Notes: generated by a model not told the origin, from the sequence alone. DNA of 64,000 nucleotides from Pleurodeles waltl (GCF_031143425.1 NC_090444.1:1348072323-1348136322), one strand, 5' to 3'; numbered from the stretch's first letter, positions 1 through 13,083 are shown. Program-made: numbers and translations.

Positions 1-335
1 GAACAGAAGGTCAGCTACCTGACCATTGGCGTCACTCTGGTAGTGCTGGGTTCAAGGAGATAGTCCTCTCTGTTTCAAGCAGAAAAGTAGGCCTATATAA
101 GCAGGGCAGTCCTCCAAAGAACAAGGCAGGCCTCAAGCAACAGGGACATCCTCTGCAGAAAAAGGCAGGCCTCAAGCAGCCGAGCAGCCCTCCAGTAGCA
201 GCAGGGCATTCCTCCAAGAAACAAAACAAATCTGAAGCAGCAGGATTGTCCTCTGAGAAACAAGGCGAGCCTCAAGCAGCAGAGCAGTCCACTGAAGTAC
301 AAGGCTGTCCTTCTGTAGTCTTCCACAGGTCCAGG
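1..335. repeat. Degenerate tandem-repeat block inside an unidentified interspersed repeat
   Basis: From about 85 to 330 the sequence cycles through variants of a roughly 38-45 base unit containing 'cctcaagcagcag', 'gcagtcctcc' and 'aacaaggc'. The copies differ at many sites, so the array is old. The weak open frames here on the minus strand (rich in Cys, Leu and Arg) only reflect the repeat. The left edge is cut by the window, so the parent element cannot be named. Confidence 0.6.
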
Positions 336-2477
336 AGTGTACTGAAGAGCTGGTCTGAGGGTCCAATATTTATACCCAGTGGCAGCCTTTGAAGTGGGAG
401 AAATCACTATATTTCCCCCACTTCTGGTTCTGTAATTTCCTCTGTTCATCCTACCCTGGCTCCAAGGGTTCTGGGGTCACAATAGACTGGTGTCAAGTTA
501 TTTGTGAATGTGTTGAAACAGCTCCTTTGAAATGTAATTGGGCAGGGGAACAGCTCTGCTCCTTCATCCCTGCCAACACCTAACCCACCTTTGTTTCACA
601 GTCTGGGGGAATACACAAAGGCCAACTACCAACAACACCCAGTCCTGTGACCCAGGACACAGGCTGTAGGCACCAAATAGTTAGTACAAGAATATGTCAG
701 CTTTCTAAAAGTGGCATTTTCAGAATTGTGACTTAAACTCCAACTTCACCATTAAAGAGGGGTTTAAAGTACAATTCTTTAGACACCAAACTTGACCTTC
801 GTTCCTGTTCCCAATTGAGGGTTATCACTTAGTATATGTAACAAGGTAACCCAATGTTATACTATGGGAGAGGCAGGCCCTGCAGTAGTGGAAAATAAAT
901 TTGAGTTTTTCACTACTAGGCGATGTAAAACTTGAAAGCACATGGTCAGCTTTTTAAATACACTGCATCCTGCCCTATTGGCCATTTAGCACCTACTCTG
1001 CATTATAAATGAAGGTTTAGGCCAGGCAAAAGGTTTATTTTACCAGGCTTAAATGGCAGTTTAAAACTGCCCTACAGACTTGTATGGCAGGCATGAGATA
1101 TGTTTTAAAAGGCTGCTTAAGCGGATGTCACAATAAGTGCTTCTGGCCCAATGATAGCATTTAATTTACAGGCCCTGGGGAAATATAGTAACACTTTTCT
1201 AGGCACATATAAATGAATTAAATGTGGCAATTTGATGTAAGTCAATTTTACCATACTTAAAGGAGAGAGTATAAGCACTTTACCACTGGCTAGCTCTTTC
1301 ACTCCTACCCTTGTTTCCCTGGTGCCTGAAGATGCCATCTTCATGTTTTTCACATATTTTCTAATTACTTTCCAGAATGTAATTAACAATAAAGCATAAT
1401 TACAGTCTGTGGCAACATGTCATCCTTTCTTGCTATTTCGCTTCACAAATATGCAATGGTATGCATTTATCGAAGCATGCGGCTTTCAGGCGACGGGCCC
1501 TTTCTATAGCGTCAATGAAAAGTCTGCAAGGCTGTCCGTGTCACCCCCAGAAATTTAGTGTCTCCTACACCCCTGGTAGCTAGGTATGTTTAGGGGAAGC
1601 AAATAGGTTTACAAAAGATCCCCTTAACCTTCAGCGTAATGTCCTGAAGATGGATGGACATACGGACGGGTCTTGGGAGAATGGAGGTCTCCTGCTTATT
1701 CTCTTCATCTGTCATATCTCTGCTGTGAAAAACTCTTAAGGAGAGAAGAAGCAGTTCCACCCATGCCTTTAACGTTAGGGCTATTAGACAGAGAAAACTT
1801 GATTGAGGTCCTCCTTATCGGAGCCCATAAGCACAGTCAATAAATTGTCTGTTTGTACTAGAACATGTTGTCCCTCCACTTGATGCAGTGTGAAGAGTGC
1901 CTGTGGCCTGTCAGTAACCAGCATCCTGGAGCTGACAATGCCTCCAAGGAGCTGACTCACTTGTTTGTACCACAAGGAAACCTGCATGAAGTGGAAAACC
2001 TTGACTTTAGTAATTTGGGATCCAGTGGCGGCTGCCGCCGCAGATATCAAGGGGAAGGGCAGGGGGGCAACGGGAGGAATAAATAAAAAACAACCACCAA
2101 AAAAATACCTTTTGCCGCCGCCGTTCACACCTGCTGCCTCGTTCATCCTCCTTTCTAGGCTCCCCAGCAATCCTGGCGCTGCTTACATGCTAAGCATTGC
2201 ATGTAAGCAGTGTCAGGATTGGCCTGAGCTGCAGTGACTGACACTCAGACACAACCCTGGGGCCTGTGCACTTTCTCCAGCCATCTTAGACCGTCCAAAC
2301 ATGCATGCACACAAGTCTTCACCCCGCCTCCCACCGCCTGAGCCCACCCCTGGCTGGCTGAGCCAGCAACAGAAAAATGAAACGATATTCAAATATTGTT
2401 TTATTTATCCGCTGCTTGCTCTTAGCCAATGGAGCGATGCTCCTCAGCCGTTGTGGAGGAGCCGCACCTGTTGGTAT
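336..2477. other. Non-coding, repeat-like DNA with no recognised gene
   Basis: I see no coding region, splice-bounded exon or RNA gene. The texture (short T/A-rich runs and 'aaactgccctacagacttgtatggcaggc'-like phrases) resembles a long LTR or another interspersed repeat. A GC-rich patch at 2020-2140 contains GCC/GGC triplets and a short foldback lies at 2168-2222. The short open frames on both strands at 1784-2237 overlap one another and show no protein family. Confidence 0.4.
2168..2222. repeat. Imperfect hairpin
   Basis: Bases 2168-2190 pair with 2199-2222 over about 22 positions with a few mismatches. The arms read 'tgcttacatgc' and 'gcatgtaagca' next to the loop and 'caatcctgg' and 'aggattgg' at the base. 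It is probably part of an old foldback or MITE-type repeat. Confidence 0.5.
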
Positions 2478-3974
2478 TGAGAGAGCGTAGTTTAAATATT
2501 ATATTTTATAGACGTGAAATGCTTACATTTGATAATGCAAATTAATAAACTGAAATGTATTAATAAGTGTGAAGATGTATTAGTTTGTGAACACTAATGC
2601 TGAATAGCAGAAAATAATCTTTAAATTATATGTATTACCACGATTAAAACTGTATTCATTAGAACTCGTATATCTTAAGTTAGCATGAGTCGCGAACTAG
2701 CTGTGTAACTCTCATTTAAAAGCGTATTTTTCTGCTTCTCCAGTGTGCGGACTTGCAAACGACCATGACCCAGCTATTGTTCTTTTCTGCATTTGTTAGA
2801 AACATCGAGGAATCTTCCCATCCGCATGCTAGTAGCTTCTAGTTTAAAATTGTGGGATTTGAAACAAACATAGATACTTCCAAGGACATTAAAGCGAGGA
2901 GAAGAGAACTCTTGACCTGAGACGTGTGCCAAAATGGTGAAGTAACCCCGGATATGCCACCTACGAAAATGTTGATTATGAAGACCAATTAGAAGACAAA
3001 CTGATATCGTAAAATAACAAATGCATTACTTAATGTATAATTTGGTTGGTTACCAATGATGGGGTGTAGTTACTAACCAATAGGGTTTTGGGGGAATGTA
3101 TCACGGAAAAGGGGATAAAAACCCATGACACGAGAGACGAGACACATTAGGCAGGGGATGATATTGATTGCATCCAGAAACTCTGTCACTCTTTTTGATG
3201 ACTTGAGACTTAGAAAATAACCTTGTCCATAGATTGTCCTTTAACTTTCCCCTTAAGTGAAAGTGTTCCTTGCTTCCAACTTAGATAGACTGACGGTGAC
3301 TCAACTGATGTCCTGAAGACGAAGACTGATCCTGAATGCTGACCTATCGCGAGGAGGGTAATTATAATGCTAACGGATTCTTTTTGCCTTTCTTTCTAGG
3401 TACCAACTGCTGTATGTTTAATTAGGTATCTTAGTTAGATGTTTTTCCAAATTGATATTCTAAATTGTTTTGCATGAAGTCCAACATGCTAATGCTAATT
3501 TGAGGTTAGATGAGGTGTTCATTTGACTGACGGAACTGACGTGACTGACACATAGCTATGCTGAACTGATATCTTATGAATTATTATGTACCATGATCTA
3601 TTCTTTGCTAACATATCTATCTTATGTTCCTGATCATCGCATCATTGAAAGCTTATTGTAGTTGCCATTTTGTGATTATGCTCTTATGCTTCTTGGTTTT
3701 GAAACTAGCTCGTTTATTATTAGATTGTAATCAATAGGGAATAAATTCACAAAATCTTCCTTCAAGTTGTGGTTATTTGAGTCTGAGAACTAATGAATGC
3801 GCCGAAGGTTCATTAATGGTTATTGTGAAATATATTCTGATGCTAACTTTTATAATACTATTGATTTAATAATTGGTAATCTCGTTTCACGGAGACTCAC
3901 CACTGGGCCCAAAGATTCATCGACCTAAAACGAGTCCTGATGTGTATAAATTGACATAGATGGACGCGTTAGCA
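2478..3974 (+). mobile_element. Solo LTR, copy 1 (1.5 kb)
   Basis: This block is repeated in the same orientation at 31987-33614, with shared start (TGAGAGAGCGTAG) and shared end (GGACGCGTTAGCA). The TG...CA ends and internal layout fit a retroviral or retrotransposon LTR. A CCAAT box ('accaataggg', about 3077) precedes a TATA-like 'ggataaaaacc' near 3113, and an AATAAA lies near 3740. No coding sequence is attached on either side, so it is read as solo. The four bases on each side (gtat and gttc) match at only two positions, so no target duplication is visible for this copy, unlike copy 2. The family is not identified. Confidence 0.65.
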
Positions 3975-4099
3975 GTTCCATTGACCAATGAACGTCCCAC
4001 CCTAAATCGAAGATCAAGTCTACTTGCGCCCCTGACTGGAAATACTGTAATGTCACACATATACTATCTGAAAACGTGGTAGCTATGGTGACCGGCACT

Positions 4100-4660
4100 T
4101 ACGGGCACCATGTGACCAGAGTTAGACCACATCCCACACGGAATTAGCCTGCCTTCCGAATGCCACGCTGGCTGCTGCTGCGGTTACCATCCTGCACCGC
4201 CTCCCTCCCACTCCTTCCAAACCAGAAACGTGGGCTGTAAGCCCTACTGGACCCGGGAGGGAGTGCCCAGCTATCACCGACCGGCTAAAAAGTTACTGCA
4301 CTGATTGCCTTGCTTAAAATCATTCGCCAATAAACTTAGGCAGCACCGATCAACTGTGCGCCCGCCAAACAGGAACAGCTGGTAGAGTGTAACTATGCCC
4401 AGAAGACGTGCGGATTCCACAGCCAATCAGCACGTCAGATTCTGTGCAGCGCACCAGGATTGGCTGACCAGCTGACAGTCCTCCACTCCTAACTCATCCG
4501 AATCATCACGAGTCACTCCCACTCCCTGGCATCCAAGAGAATATTCGGATACGGGATTGGCTGTCGTGCGACCCGGAAATACCGACTTTGCCGAAAAATT
4601 TTTATTCATTAAACAAAAAGGCCGATAACGGACAACACACTCTTTACACAGACAACCTTT
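4100..4660 (+). promoter_or_regulatory. Candidate CCAAT-rich promoter and untranslated first exon (possibly PGM3)
   Basis: This stretch has more CpG dinucleotides than its surroundings. It carries a 'ccaatcag' at about 4423, two reverse CCAAT boxes ('attggctg', about 4459 and 4555), a 'ccaataaa' and an ETS-like 'cccggaaat' near 4570. It ends at 4661 in a strong donor-like GTAAGTA after 'acaaccttt'. CCAAT and ETS sites on both strands are typical of housekeeping, often bidirectional, promoters. The next downstream host acceptor I can support is the PGM3 one at 59790. In mammals PGM3 begins with an untranslated exon, so this could be it, but the link is inference only. It could equally be another repeat or unrelated regulatory DNA. 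Confidence 0.25.
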
Positions 4661-6640
4661 GTAAGTAGGGGTCTGGGGGATACTTTAACCTTCACGCTTA
4701 TGAGTTCTGGTCTGTGCCGCTGAATGTAATACAAGGAAGCTAGGGGGAGCTAAGGCAACAGAGAAGCACTGCAGATAGGTTTCACAGATGGCTCTATTCT
4801 GCCAGTACCTATTGTACTTTCCAAAAAATTAATTTAGTAGGTTGGATCATTCTGGGAGTTGTACTATTGGTTACATTTTACGACTAGGACTAGCACAGGT
4901 GACCAGAATAACTTGCAAGGCTAAAGCCTACGGAAAGTTGAGCCCTAGTGGCATGGAGGCACCGGGTCGTAGTTCCTGTAAACTAATCTTACCAGCGTAG
5001 CACACTGACGCTATTTTTTAAGTGTAGAGGGACAGACCAACATGTAGAGTGAAACCCACCTAGTGGACTGTGGGGCTGATGAAGGGAGCCTGCAGAAAAA
5101 AAACCAACGTGGAATTCTACTAACTTGGACAAGCAGGTTCTCCAGCAGACGGAGATATACGGTTTCCCAGGCCCATTGTAATTAGCGTTACCGCCTTCCC
5201 CAAAGAACCATAGCCATTTGTTCGCTTTTTAAGATTCTGCAAAGACACGGCCATGAAACTTAAATAGAACTTTATATAAACTCATCTGTGTTGTTGTTTG
5301 ATAGGAACTTGCAGCCTTTGTCTGCTTTAATTATCTGTCAGGGATAACCAAGGCAGCCCAAGAATGCATTTTAAAGTGCGTTCCCATATTTACAATGTAA
5401 AGTATATTTAAACTATGTACTGATGATGATCCCTAATTAATACGAACCGCATTTATGTAGCGGTTACTACCTCTGTCGAGGCATTGAAGCTCTTTATGGC
5501 GGGTACCACACTACTCCATTAGCCAATGATAATGGTTAACCCAGTGGTTATTAATTATTGTAAATTTGTTGGTTATTGAGTGAGGCTTGTGCTGTGAGAA
5601 AAGAAAAACATTTACTCTAGATTCTAGTGGCGAGTTAAGGTAACGAGAGGTGTGAATTATTACAGTGAGTTCATGTAAGTAGAAAAAAACATGAGTTAAG
5701 TAAATTGTGTGGAGGAGTTACATATTGTGAGATTGTAAGGAGAGGTTACACAGAAGGATACATTGTGATTTATGGGAGTGGGATGAGTAGCTAGGTTAGG
5801 TATTGTAGAAGTGGTTACTCAGAAGGAGAGTTTATTATATGTAAGGAGGGGTATGGTAAATTTAGTGAAGTACAGAAGAGAGTAAGGCAGCAGGCTTGTG
5901 ATAAAGTAGGGTGCACTTAGAGGCACTAAGGCAGGGAGAGCCTGAAGTTTAAGACGAGTATAATTCAAATAGGTGGTAGAGAGAAACCTCAAACCATCCC
6001 TAGCTGTTAATCAGGTACATTTCTATGCATGGTGTTGTGGAATATTGAGATACAGTGCTATCTAAAGAATTAGAAACAGAAGAAAGGTTGAAAGTTGATT
6101 ATCTGTGGACAGGTGATATACGTTGTTTCGTCTTAGGTTGTTCGTTTTGGCTCTTGATGGTGTTGATACAGTTGGTCCCTTTTTTACTTAGATATTGAAC
6201 ATTATTGATTTTGTTTAAGTTTGTTCTTCTTTTTAGGTCTGAAATTAACCAAGATATTGGTTTTTCTAAAATTATGTGTATAATAATATACTTAAAGGGA
6301 CTTTCAGCTGCTCTTCTTTATCTGTTGGTCTGTTGTTGTCATTCACATTTAGCTTCTGCCCACTATAGCATACAGCAAGGGGCAATGGGATGTCAGCCTA
6401 CTTCAGACACTGGTTAACTCGAGTTTGAATGGATGCATTTGGCTCCTTGATAATGAACAATGGTTTCCTTCATTGCCAGTGTTTTTGTTTTTATTTTATA
6501 TTGACTATAGTGTTGCTTTTGTGTTTAAAACCTGTGGTGAAAGCAGGACTTTTCTACCAGATGTGAGCACAGGCCACATTCCACACTTTATCAGTTTCTG
6601 TCTTCTGCCAGTGCTATTGTAAATTCCTTTTGGGGTGTTC
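4661..6640. other. Non-coding DNA, nothing recognised
   Basis: No gene, RNA or bounded mobile element is visible. A stretch near 5440-5520 ('tgtagcggttactacctctg') looks like a worn interspersed repeat. The 70 and 65 codon plus-strand open frames at 6205-6622 are leucine-rich and low in complexity and show no family features. If the PGM3 promoter guess is right, this is intron. Confidence 0.4.
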
Positions 6641-6641
6641 A

Positions 6642-6685
6642 GTGTGTGTGTGTGGGGGGGGGGGAGGGTGGTGTGTGTGTGTGTA
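6642..6685. repeat. (GT)n / poly-G microsatellite
   Basis: A GT run passes into a run of about a dozen G and back into GT. The 141 codon minus-strand frame over it (histidine and threonine repeats) is produced by the microsatellite and is not a gene. Confidence 0.85.
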
Positions 6686-7068
6686 ACAGCCAGTAGCTTC
6701 CTCATAAAAAAAGTTGTGAAAAAGCCACGACAAAACAAAGAACTGCTAAAAAGCTTGTGGACAACACTAAAACCTATTGACTTTGCCAATGTGTGTTTAA
6801 TATGGGGTACTGAGTTATGGGGTATATCTGGATAGTGGTTTTTTTTAGTTTTGTCGGGTGAGGTTTTGAGGAGTGAGCAATCTCTGGGATTTGCATTGAT
6901 CATTCGTTCAAGTATTTGTAACAGATGCATGGGCAGTAAGCTTCTAAGGACACATGGTTCTCTTTGGTATTAGGGATTGTTTGTAAAATTATTCTTTTTT
7001 TTAGTAGTCTTTAGATTTTAAACATAAAAGGAGCAGCACACAGTCTCAGCCAAGCAATATAATACAAT

Positions 7069-7136
7069 GGGCCAGATGTAGCAAAGGTTTTTACCCATTC
7101 TGTGCCTGTGGGAAAAAGTGTTCGTACATATGGCCC
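7069..7136. mobile_element. 68-bp palindromic MITE, copy 1
   Basis: The element is almost entirely an inverted repeat. It begins GGGCCAGATGTA and ends TACATATGGCCC. It is flanked by AAT on both sides (7066-7068 and 7137-7139), a 3-bp target duplication. A second copy of the same length sits at 58553-58620 in the opposite sense, and there an uninserted paralogue confirms the boundaries. A 3-bp duplication with GGGCC ends suggests a PIF/Harbinger-type MITE, but the superfamily is inferred. Confidence 0.75.
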
Positions 7137-7237
7137 AATGTCCTGTAAAATGCAGAAAACAGCAGATACTGCCTTTGGGAAACAATCCATCCAATATCTC
7201 AGTACTTCAACTTCAAAGAGCCACTAAACAGAGGAAG

Positions 7238-7330
7238 GAAGTGGCCTGGGGGGGGGGGGTACAGGGGAGGGAGGGAGCAGGAGTGGGGAGAGGAGTGAGA
7301 AGACAGGGAGGGAAAGGAAAGAGGGGAGCC
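7238..7330. repeat. Purine-rich (G/A) tract
   Basis: A run of about eleven G is followed by about 80 bases of nearly pure G and A ('gggagggagggagcagg'). Several GGG blocks could form a G-quadruplex. The proline/leucine-rich minus-strand frames across it are low-complexity artefacts. Confidence 0.6.
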
Positions 7331-7589
7331 CCCGGTAGCGTGCATGCAGGGAGGTGATGCACCCAGCAGAGCTCTATGGGAGGATGACAAAGGCTGCCCT
7401 CATTGCGGTACAGGGCACAGCGTACTCCCCATCGCTCCCAGCCCAATCGTGCATCATCAGTTAGTAATGGGGTTCACACCTGCTGACAGATGTTCAGATG
7501 TTGTCAGAAGGCATGTAAATGATCCTCTCATAGGACACTACCGTAATCATTTCTGCCAGCCATTCTGCATGTGTGGGTATGTGTGAGGA

Positions 7590-8640
7590 GCATCAATGCC
7601 AAGGGATGCACAACTTTACTGAGGTTAGAGCCATGACAAAGAACCAGCGCTCATGGTGTATCATCTGGGGGACATTTGTTAAGTCATGCAAAAGTTCTGT
7701 GTCGGGTGAATGAGGAGGGGTAGGGTCTGGCCCAGCATGGCCTTCCCCTCTGCCCACATTCCTTGGACGTCCGGACAGTCGTACAGTTTGTGTGGAACAT
7801 CGCAGCCCATGAGGTTGCATCACCCGCAGCCCGAGCGGTGTAGGAGGCCAGCATGCTCCAATTTGGAGGGTGTCCAGTACCAATCCTGCTCCATTTTGAA
7901 GAGGCAAAATTTCATCCTGGACTCCTGCACACCGCTGTCCAGGATATCGCCCGGTCCTCCACATCACATTCCATTTGCTGGGTCGCCTGCCATGAAGTAC
8001 GCAGTTGGTGCGACTAGGGAAGGGAGTATTTTTGACTTATCAAGAGTGTACAGATCTGAAATCAACCCAAGGTAGCAGCCCCATACCCATATGTAGGCAA
8101 CAATAGGGGAGGACCCCAGGTCCCACGAAGGTGCCCCCAGACGACTGTAAGGACACTGACAATGCTGCAGGTACTGCCAGTATTGACGTGGAGGCAGGTG
8201 GAATTTGTCCCTGACGGTGCAAAGGACTTAAGGGAGCCATTATCTGGTATTTGGGAGAGCATTTTGATGCCAACCTGCCACCATGCAGTCCATTTAGGTG
8301 CAGTGGCCCCAATACAAATGCTGGCATTCCACCAGATGGGTGTCTCGGCAAGCAGGACACGGCACAAGGATCCACGTATAAGAAACTAAAAAGAAAGGCT
8401 AAACGTCTCTCCCCGGCGCAGCGGGTGAGCCCCTAATAAAATATGCATGCTCCAGAGGGAGCACCGCATAATGTCTTGCCTGGCACAACGTTTTTGGCCT
8501 TTTCTCAGCTTGTTATGGCCCCCGGAAGATGGGAACGGAAAGCCAATGGATAGGGGAAGCTGCAGGAGCAGCTCATTTTCCCCCCCACTCCACCCCAAAA
8601 CAAATGTTTTGTGTCCTCACCCTAGGTTGTGTGGGACTTG
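7590..8640 (-). pseudogene. Decayed L1-type LINE fragment (ORF2 C-terminal part)
   Basis: Minus-strand frames here resemble the part of L1 ORF2 downstream of the RT core. One frame near 7700-7870 shows a Cys/His/Trp-rich tail like that of the ORF2 C-terminus. Others at 8060-8370 have the tryptophan and proline spacing of the region after the RT. Reading needs several frame changes and stops. There is no RT active-site motif, so the assignment rests on texture and is modest. Confidence 0.35.
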
Positions 8641-11270
8641 AAAATGATAACCCCGCAAGGGTTCCAATGTGTTTTTAAGTAAGCCCCAGCTGAAACTTTT
8701 GTTTCAGGGTGGAGGAACAGCTCCCTCTTGGGGCAAAGATCATGGCTGCTGTTCTTGTGACCCAAATAGGGAGAACAACAGGATTGTTATAATGGTGAAT
8801 ACCCTCCAGGGGTAGAAGGTTGTAATTACAGCTGTTTTTACAGTAATGAAGTCCTTTAGGGACGATAGCTAAAATGGTTTAAAATGTAAAGACAGCCTTT
8901 AGGGGTGAGAGAAGGTATTACATTCTGATTAACAACCAAGTGATGTCCTTTAGGGAATGTGTCAACTGTGAATCATTTTTTATGGTGAATATTTCAATGT
9001 AGATTAGGGTGAACTTTGGCCCACACCCTTAAAGGGTGTGGGTAGTTTGCGTAGACCATGCTGGTAGTAGGTGTACTTTATTGCCACTTTCAGGTGATCT
9101 CCCTCCCACATTACAGTCAAATATTGCATTAGACTACAAGTGAATGTTCTGTCATGTAGATTGTTGATTTATATCTTCTCTTTGGAGAGACTAGAATGAT
9201 TGCGCAATGTCATCCAAAAGTAATTCCATCAACTTGTGTGTATTTGTAAATTGTTGCGTAGTATTGAGAAGTGTGTGTGTGTGTTTGTGTGTGTGTGTGT
9301 AATGTACTTTTACTTTACCAAAATCAAAAGCACAGACTGGACAAACATTTATTCAGTGTTATTCCTGTGGGCTCGTGAATGGGGATTACTAGCCCACACC
9401 ACCTCCCTTGAGTAAGCCTTGGACTGCTCTGCAACGCTACCCTATGAGAGTCAAGCTCTGCTATGGAGTGTTTGGCTCCCACTAGTGGTTGAGTGTGGAC
9501 ACATTACTTGTGCAGGCCACACAACTAATGACCCACCATCCAACAAGCAAGCCTCAAAGCGAGCAAGGCGCCCCCTGTGTGGCCTTACTTCCCAGAGCAC
9601 AGTCACAGAGGCTGCATCTGGCGGGGTCCATCGGCCTTGCAATCTGTGGGGCCCCCATGAAAGCCTCTGAGGGTGTCTGGCCCCATGCTGGATGGGGAGG
9701 TGCATGGCAGACAGGCAGAGGGGATGGGATGCCACCCATAAGGACGCCATAGGCTCTCCTACAGGCCGCAGCTATCAGGAGCTCTGGATTTAGGCGGCCA
9801 TTGTTGTCGGCAGCCAAGCTCCACCTTCATGTAAAGGGATTCTTTTAATTTAGTACTTCATTGATCCTAGAGGGCCCTGGAAGGTGTCTGTCTGTAGTCA
9901 GGAAGAAGAACGTGTGGATTCTTGGTTTGATTACATTGAGAGTAACCACATCTTCTTCTGAACTCTAAATGATGTTCAGTGGCTCTAATCTTTTCAGCTT
10001 GGTAATTCTTTAGTTTTTCTGCTTGAATGGGGAAAGTAATGCCACCAACGATTTTCTATCTGTAAGCAGGAATTATTAAGGACTGTGCCAGTGTGGAAAG
10101 TAAGTTCATGGGTTGGAAGCATGTTGTTATTTTTGCTTGAATAAATTATGGTCCCATGCCACTAATAGATCTGTGTGTACTATTTTTGACAGGGGTCTCA
10201 GTTCACATTGCCGGAAAGATATAGGGTTATATTTTTTTCATTAACAATAGGTCAATATTTCCTTTTTGAAGTGTGCACCTTCCTTGCTATAGCTATGAGG
10301 CTGATGCTAAGTTTTGATGTTTCTATGTCTTTGGGGTTTTATAGTTTGAAGTGTATCTATGTGTCGCCTCCATAGTTGGAGCAGGTGAGTTTAAAACTGT
10401 TGATAAAATTTAATAGTAATTTCAAGTTTATCTTGAAACAGTAGAGGTGGGATCCTTGTGCAACTCCTGTTTTTATCTCAAGTAATTGCAACTAGTGCAC
10501 TAAAGGAACTATAACGTTGCCCTCACCATGCACTACTTCTACCCTTGCATATTACAACACTTATATCCTGTTCCATGTCTTCATTGATAGCATCTCTGAT
10601 TACATCTTTGATAACAACACTGTACAAGGCGGGGGTGCAGGTTATAGTTACTTGAGATTACTATAACGGGTGAATTTCTGTGGTTTTATTCATTTACAAC
10701 AGTATGTTTTATCCCATATTTTCACCCAACTATAACATCCCTTACCTTTTGGGTTTTCGGTTTATTTCGATGTTTTTTGTTATAATAATGTAAGATATTA
10801 TTACAATTCCTAACTATAGCGACACCTTCATCTTGTATGTGAAATTTTGAAATGATTTTAATTTCAATATTTTATTTGAAATAGTAATTATAGAAATTAG
10901 TGTAATGTACATAATACATATACATGTTTATATAAATATATGTATGTTAATTGTAAAAGCATACATTAACTTTAAACACCAATGCTATGGTAGAATTTAA
11001 ATTATTTTAAATAAATGAACATTAAACTTTAAAGTAATTTTAAATTTATGCGTTAAATAAATGTAATTTAAACTATGTTTACACTTTAAATGCACCTAGC
11101 CTTAAAACGTGTATAACAATAAGTCTCAATATATGTGTACATATTGACGTATGTATCTATATGCCTGTCTTTGTTGGCATGCAAATAAATGTACATGTGT
11201 TTTTTAAAATTTAAATGCAGTTAAACATTTTTACAGTAACTGACCTGCGAAGTAACGGTACTAAAACGTA
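8641..11270. other. Non-coding DNA with a (GT)n microsatellite
   Basis: A GT microsatellite lies at 9271-9300. The 9410-9830 stretch is richer in GC and resembles an old LTR piece, with overlapping open frames on both strands and no family signal. From 10700 to 11250 the DNA is strongly A+T rich (many 'taaatttaa' phrases). I see no exon, RNA gene or bounded element. Confidence 0.4.
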
Positions 11271-11299
11271 GCTGTGATGGAATGGCTTATTCTGTACCT

Positions 11300-11800
11300 T
11301 CTGCTCTTTGATGACTTTCTGGGGCATAGACACACAAATCTGTGTCCCAGCAAGAAGCAAGATGGAGTTTGTATTTTTAGCTTAAGAGAAAATCCAAATA
11401 ATGTGTGGCTCCTTTTTGGTATAAAGTTCTGTGCCCCAGCAAAGAACACTTTTGATTTCTACTCATGCAAGCAAAAATACAGTGTCTGGCTCCTTGCTTG
11501 GGTACAGAAACACAATTCCTTCCTCTCTCAATGCTTTTCTGTACACAGATACGATTCAAACAGTGTATGGCTCTTTTATGCATCAGAGACACATAATTCT
11601 GTGCCTCAGCAATGAACCAGACACAGTAAAAAAATTCTGAGACAAATCAAACATAAAAACAGCATCTGGCTCCTTTCAGGGACACAGACACTGTGTTGTG
11701 ACTCAGCAAGGAGACAGACACTGTTTGGATTTAAATTATCCTGATGAAAAATTCAAAGCGCATTTGCGTCTTTTCTGGGGCACAGACACACAGTTGTCTT
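11300..11800. repeat. Degenerate tandem array, ~80-100 bp unit, six copies
   Basis: A module built from 'tggctcctttt', 'ggcacagacacac' and 'tctgtgccccagcaa' recurs at about 11318, 11414, 11493, 11573, 11671 and 11771. The spacing is 78-100 bases. The copies have drifted, and the plus-strand open frames at 11274-11640 are side products of the array. Confidence 0.6.
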
Positions 11801-13083
11801 GATAATGAAAAATGTTATGTATATCAATTGAGGGTGACTCAGCTATGTGTTTTAGAAATGTATCCAAGATTGTGAGTTTAGGGATAGGAACATTTATACC
11901 TCTTTGAATACTAGATTAACCATGATACCAGAGTATTCTGAAGAATGTTTTTCAAAGTGTTTTTGTGGTCACTGATGTGAAATAGAGAGCCAACAAAAAA
12001 TAAATAATACCGAAAGATAAAAGCTAATGTCATACCTACCTGCATTACCACACTTTTGATTAATTCAGTACCCCACATGTGTGATTGAGTCTATCTCCTG
12101 GAACAGGGAAGGCAAAGAACATGACCGTGGAAGCGCAAGAAGCAAGCTTGCAAATGGGTTGGCTTTTGGGATGCCTGTTACTGAGGTGTTTTGGCCTGAG
12201 GTCAGCATGCACCTAAGTAACCTTACCAAGCCCATACATTTATTAAATCTAAACATCAGGGAAGTCCTGGGTCGTGTAGCTTGCATGAATGCCACCAGGT
12301 TTTGTTACCCAGAATGCCCTGCAAGTGATAAACCTTTGTTTAAGAAACATAATTTTTTCATATTTCTATAATGGACCATTTTGGAATTTGTGGGGAACGG
12401 TATAACTCACACTACCCTGCATCCCCATAACTTTACTTAATAAAAACAGTACTTCATCTTTGTGGGTGGGCTTATTGTAAGGGACAGGAACAGATCAAAA
12501 CTGTGTCTATATCAAGTCAATAAAGTGTAAATGGCATTTTCACATGGTCACAATTTTGAACTAGTACTGTCCCGTGCAATAGGCACACCCACAAATGTGA
12601 GGTACTACTTTTATTAGCATAAGTGTGGGAACATTGATCGTTGGACATTGGCCATTTTCCAGAAGGTCTGGAGTTTTCTGTCACCGAAAAGTCAAGTCAT
12701 TGTGATTTTGTTTTACTTCTACTTTGATATTTGGGCTGGAGCCTGTGCAATCAAATCCGTTAGGATTCATGCAAACCACATTTTCCTAGATTTCCCTTGG
12801 TCTCTAGTTTTCAAACATTTATGGAGTTGGTCAGTTTCTCTGAGTGCCGGCTGAACCCAGCCCCAAGTACAAAGACATCCCTCTTGGACGTTCACTCCCC
12901 CCCCCCCGTCAAATACATTTGTGTCTTGTGTGTAGATCTCTGCTTAGACACTTTAAAAAAACCCTGCACAAGGCTGATTTCCCAACAGTTAGAAGACCCA
13001 GGGGAACACAGATGTGGGTTAAATCTTGGAAAAGATTTGTTCCTGCTTGAAGAAGACCAAAACCATGTTTTGGAGAAAACTGT
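11801..13083. other. Non-coding DNA, nothing recognised
   Basis: No coding or RNA feature is supported. A run of ten C occurs near 12898. The 96-107 codon frames here (12081-12371, 12797-13120) have no recognisable domain and no splice context. Confidence 0.35.
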
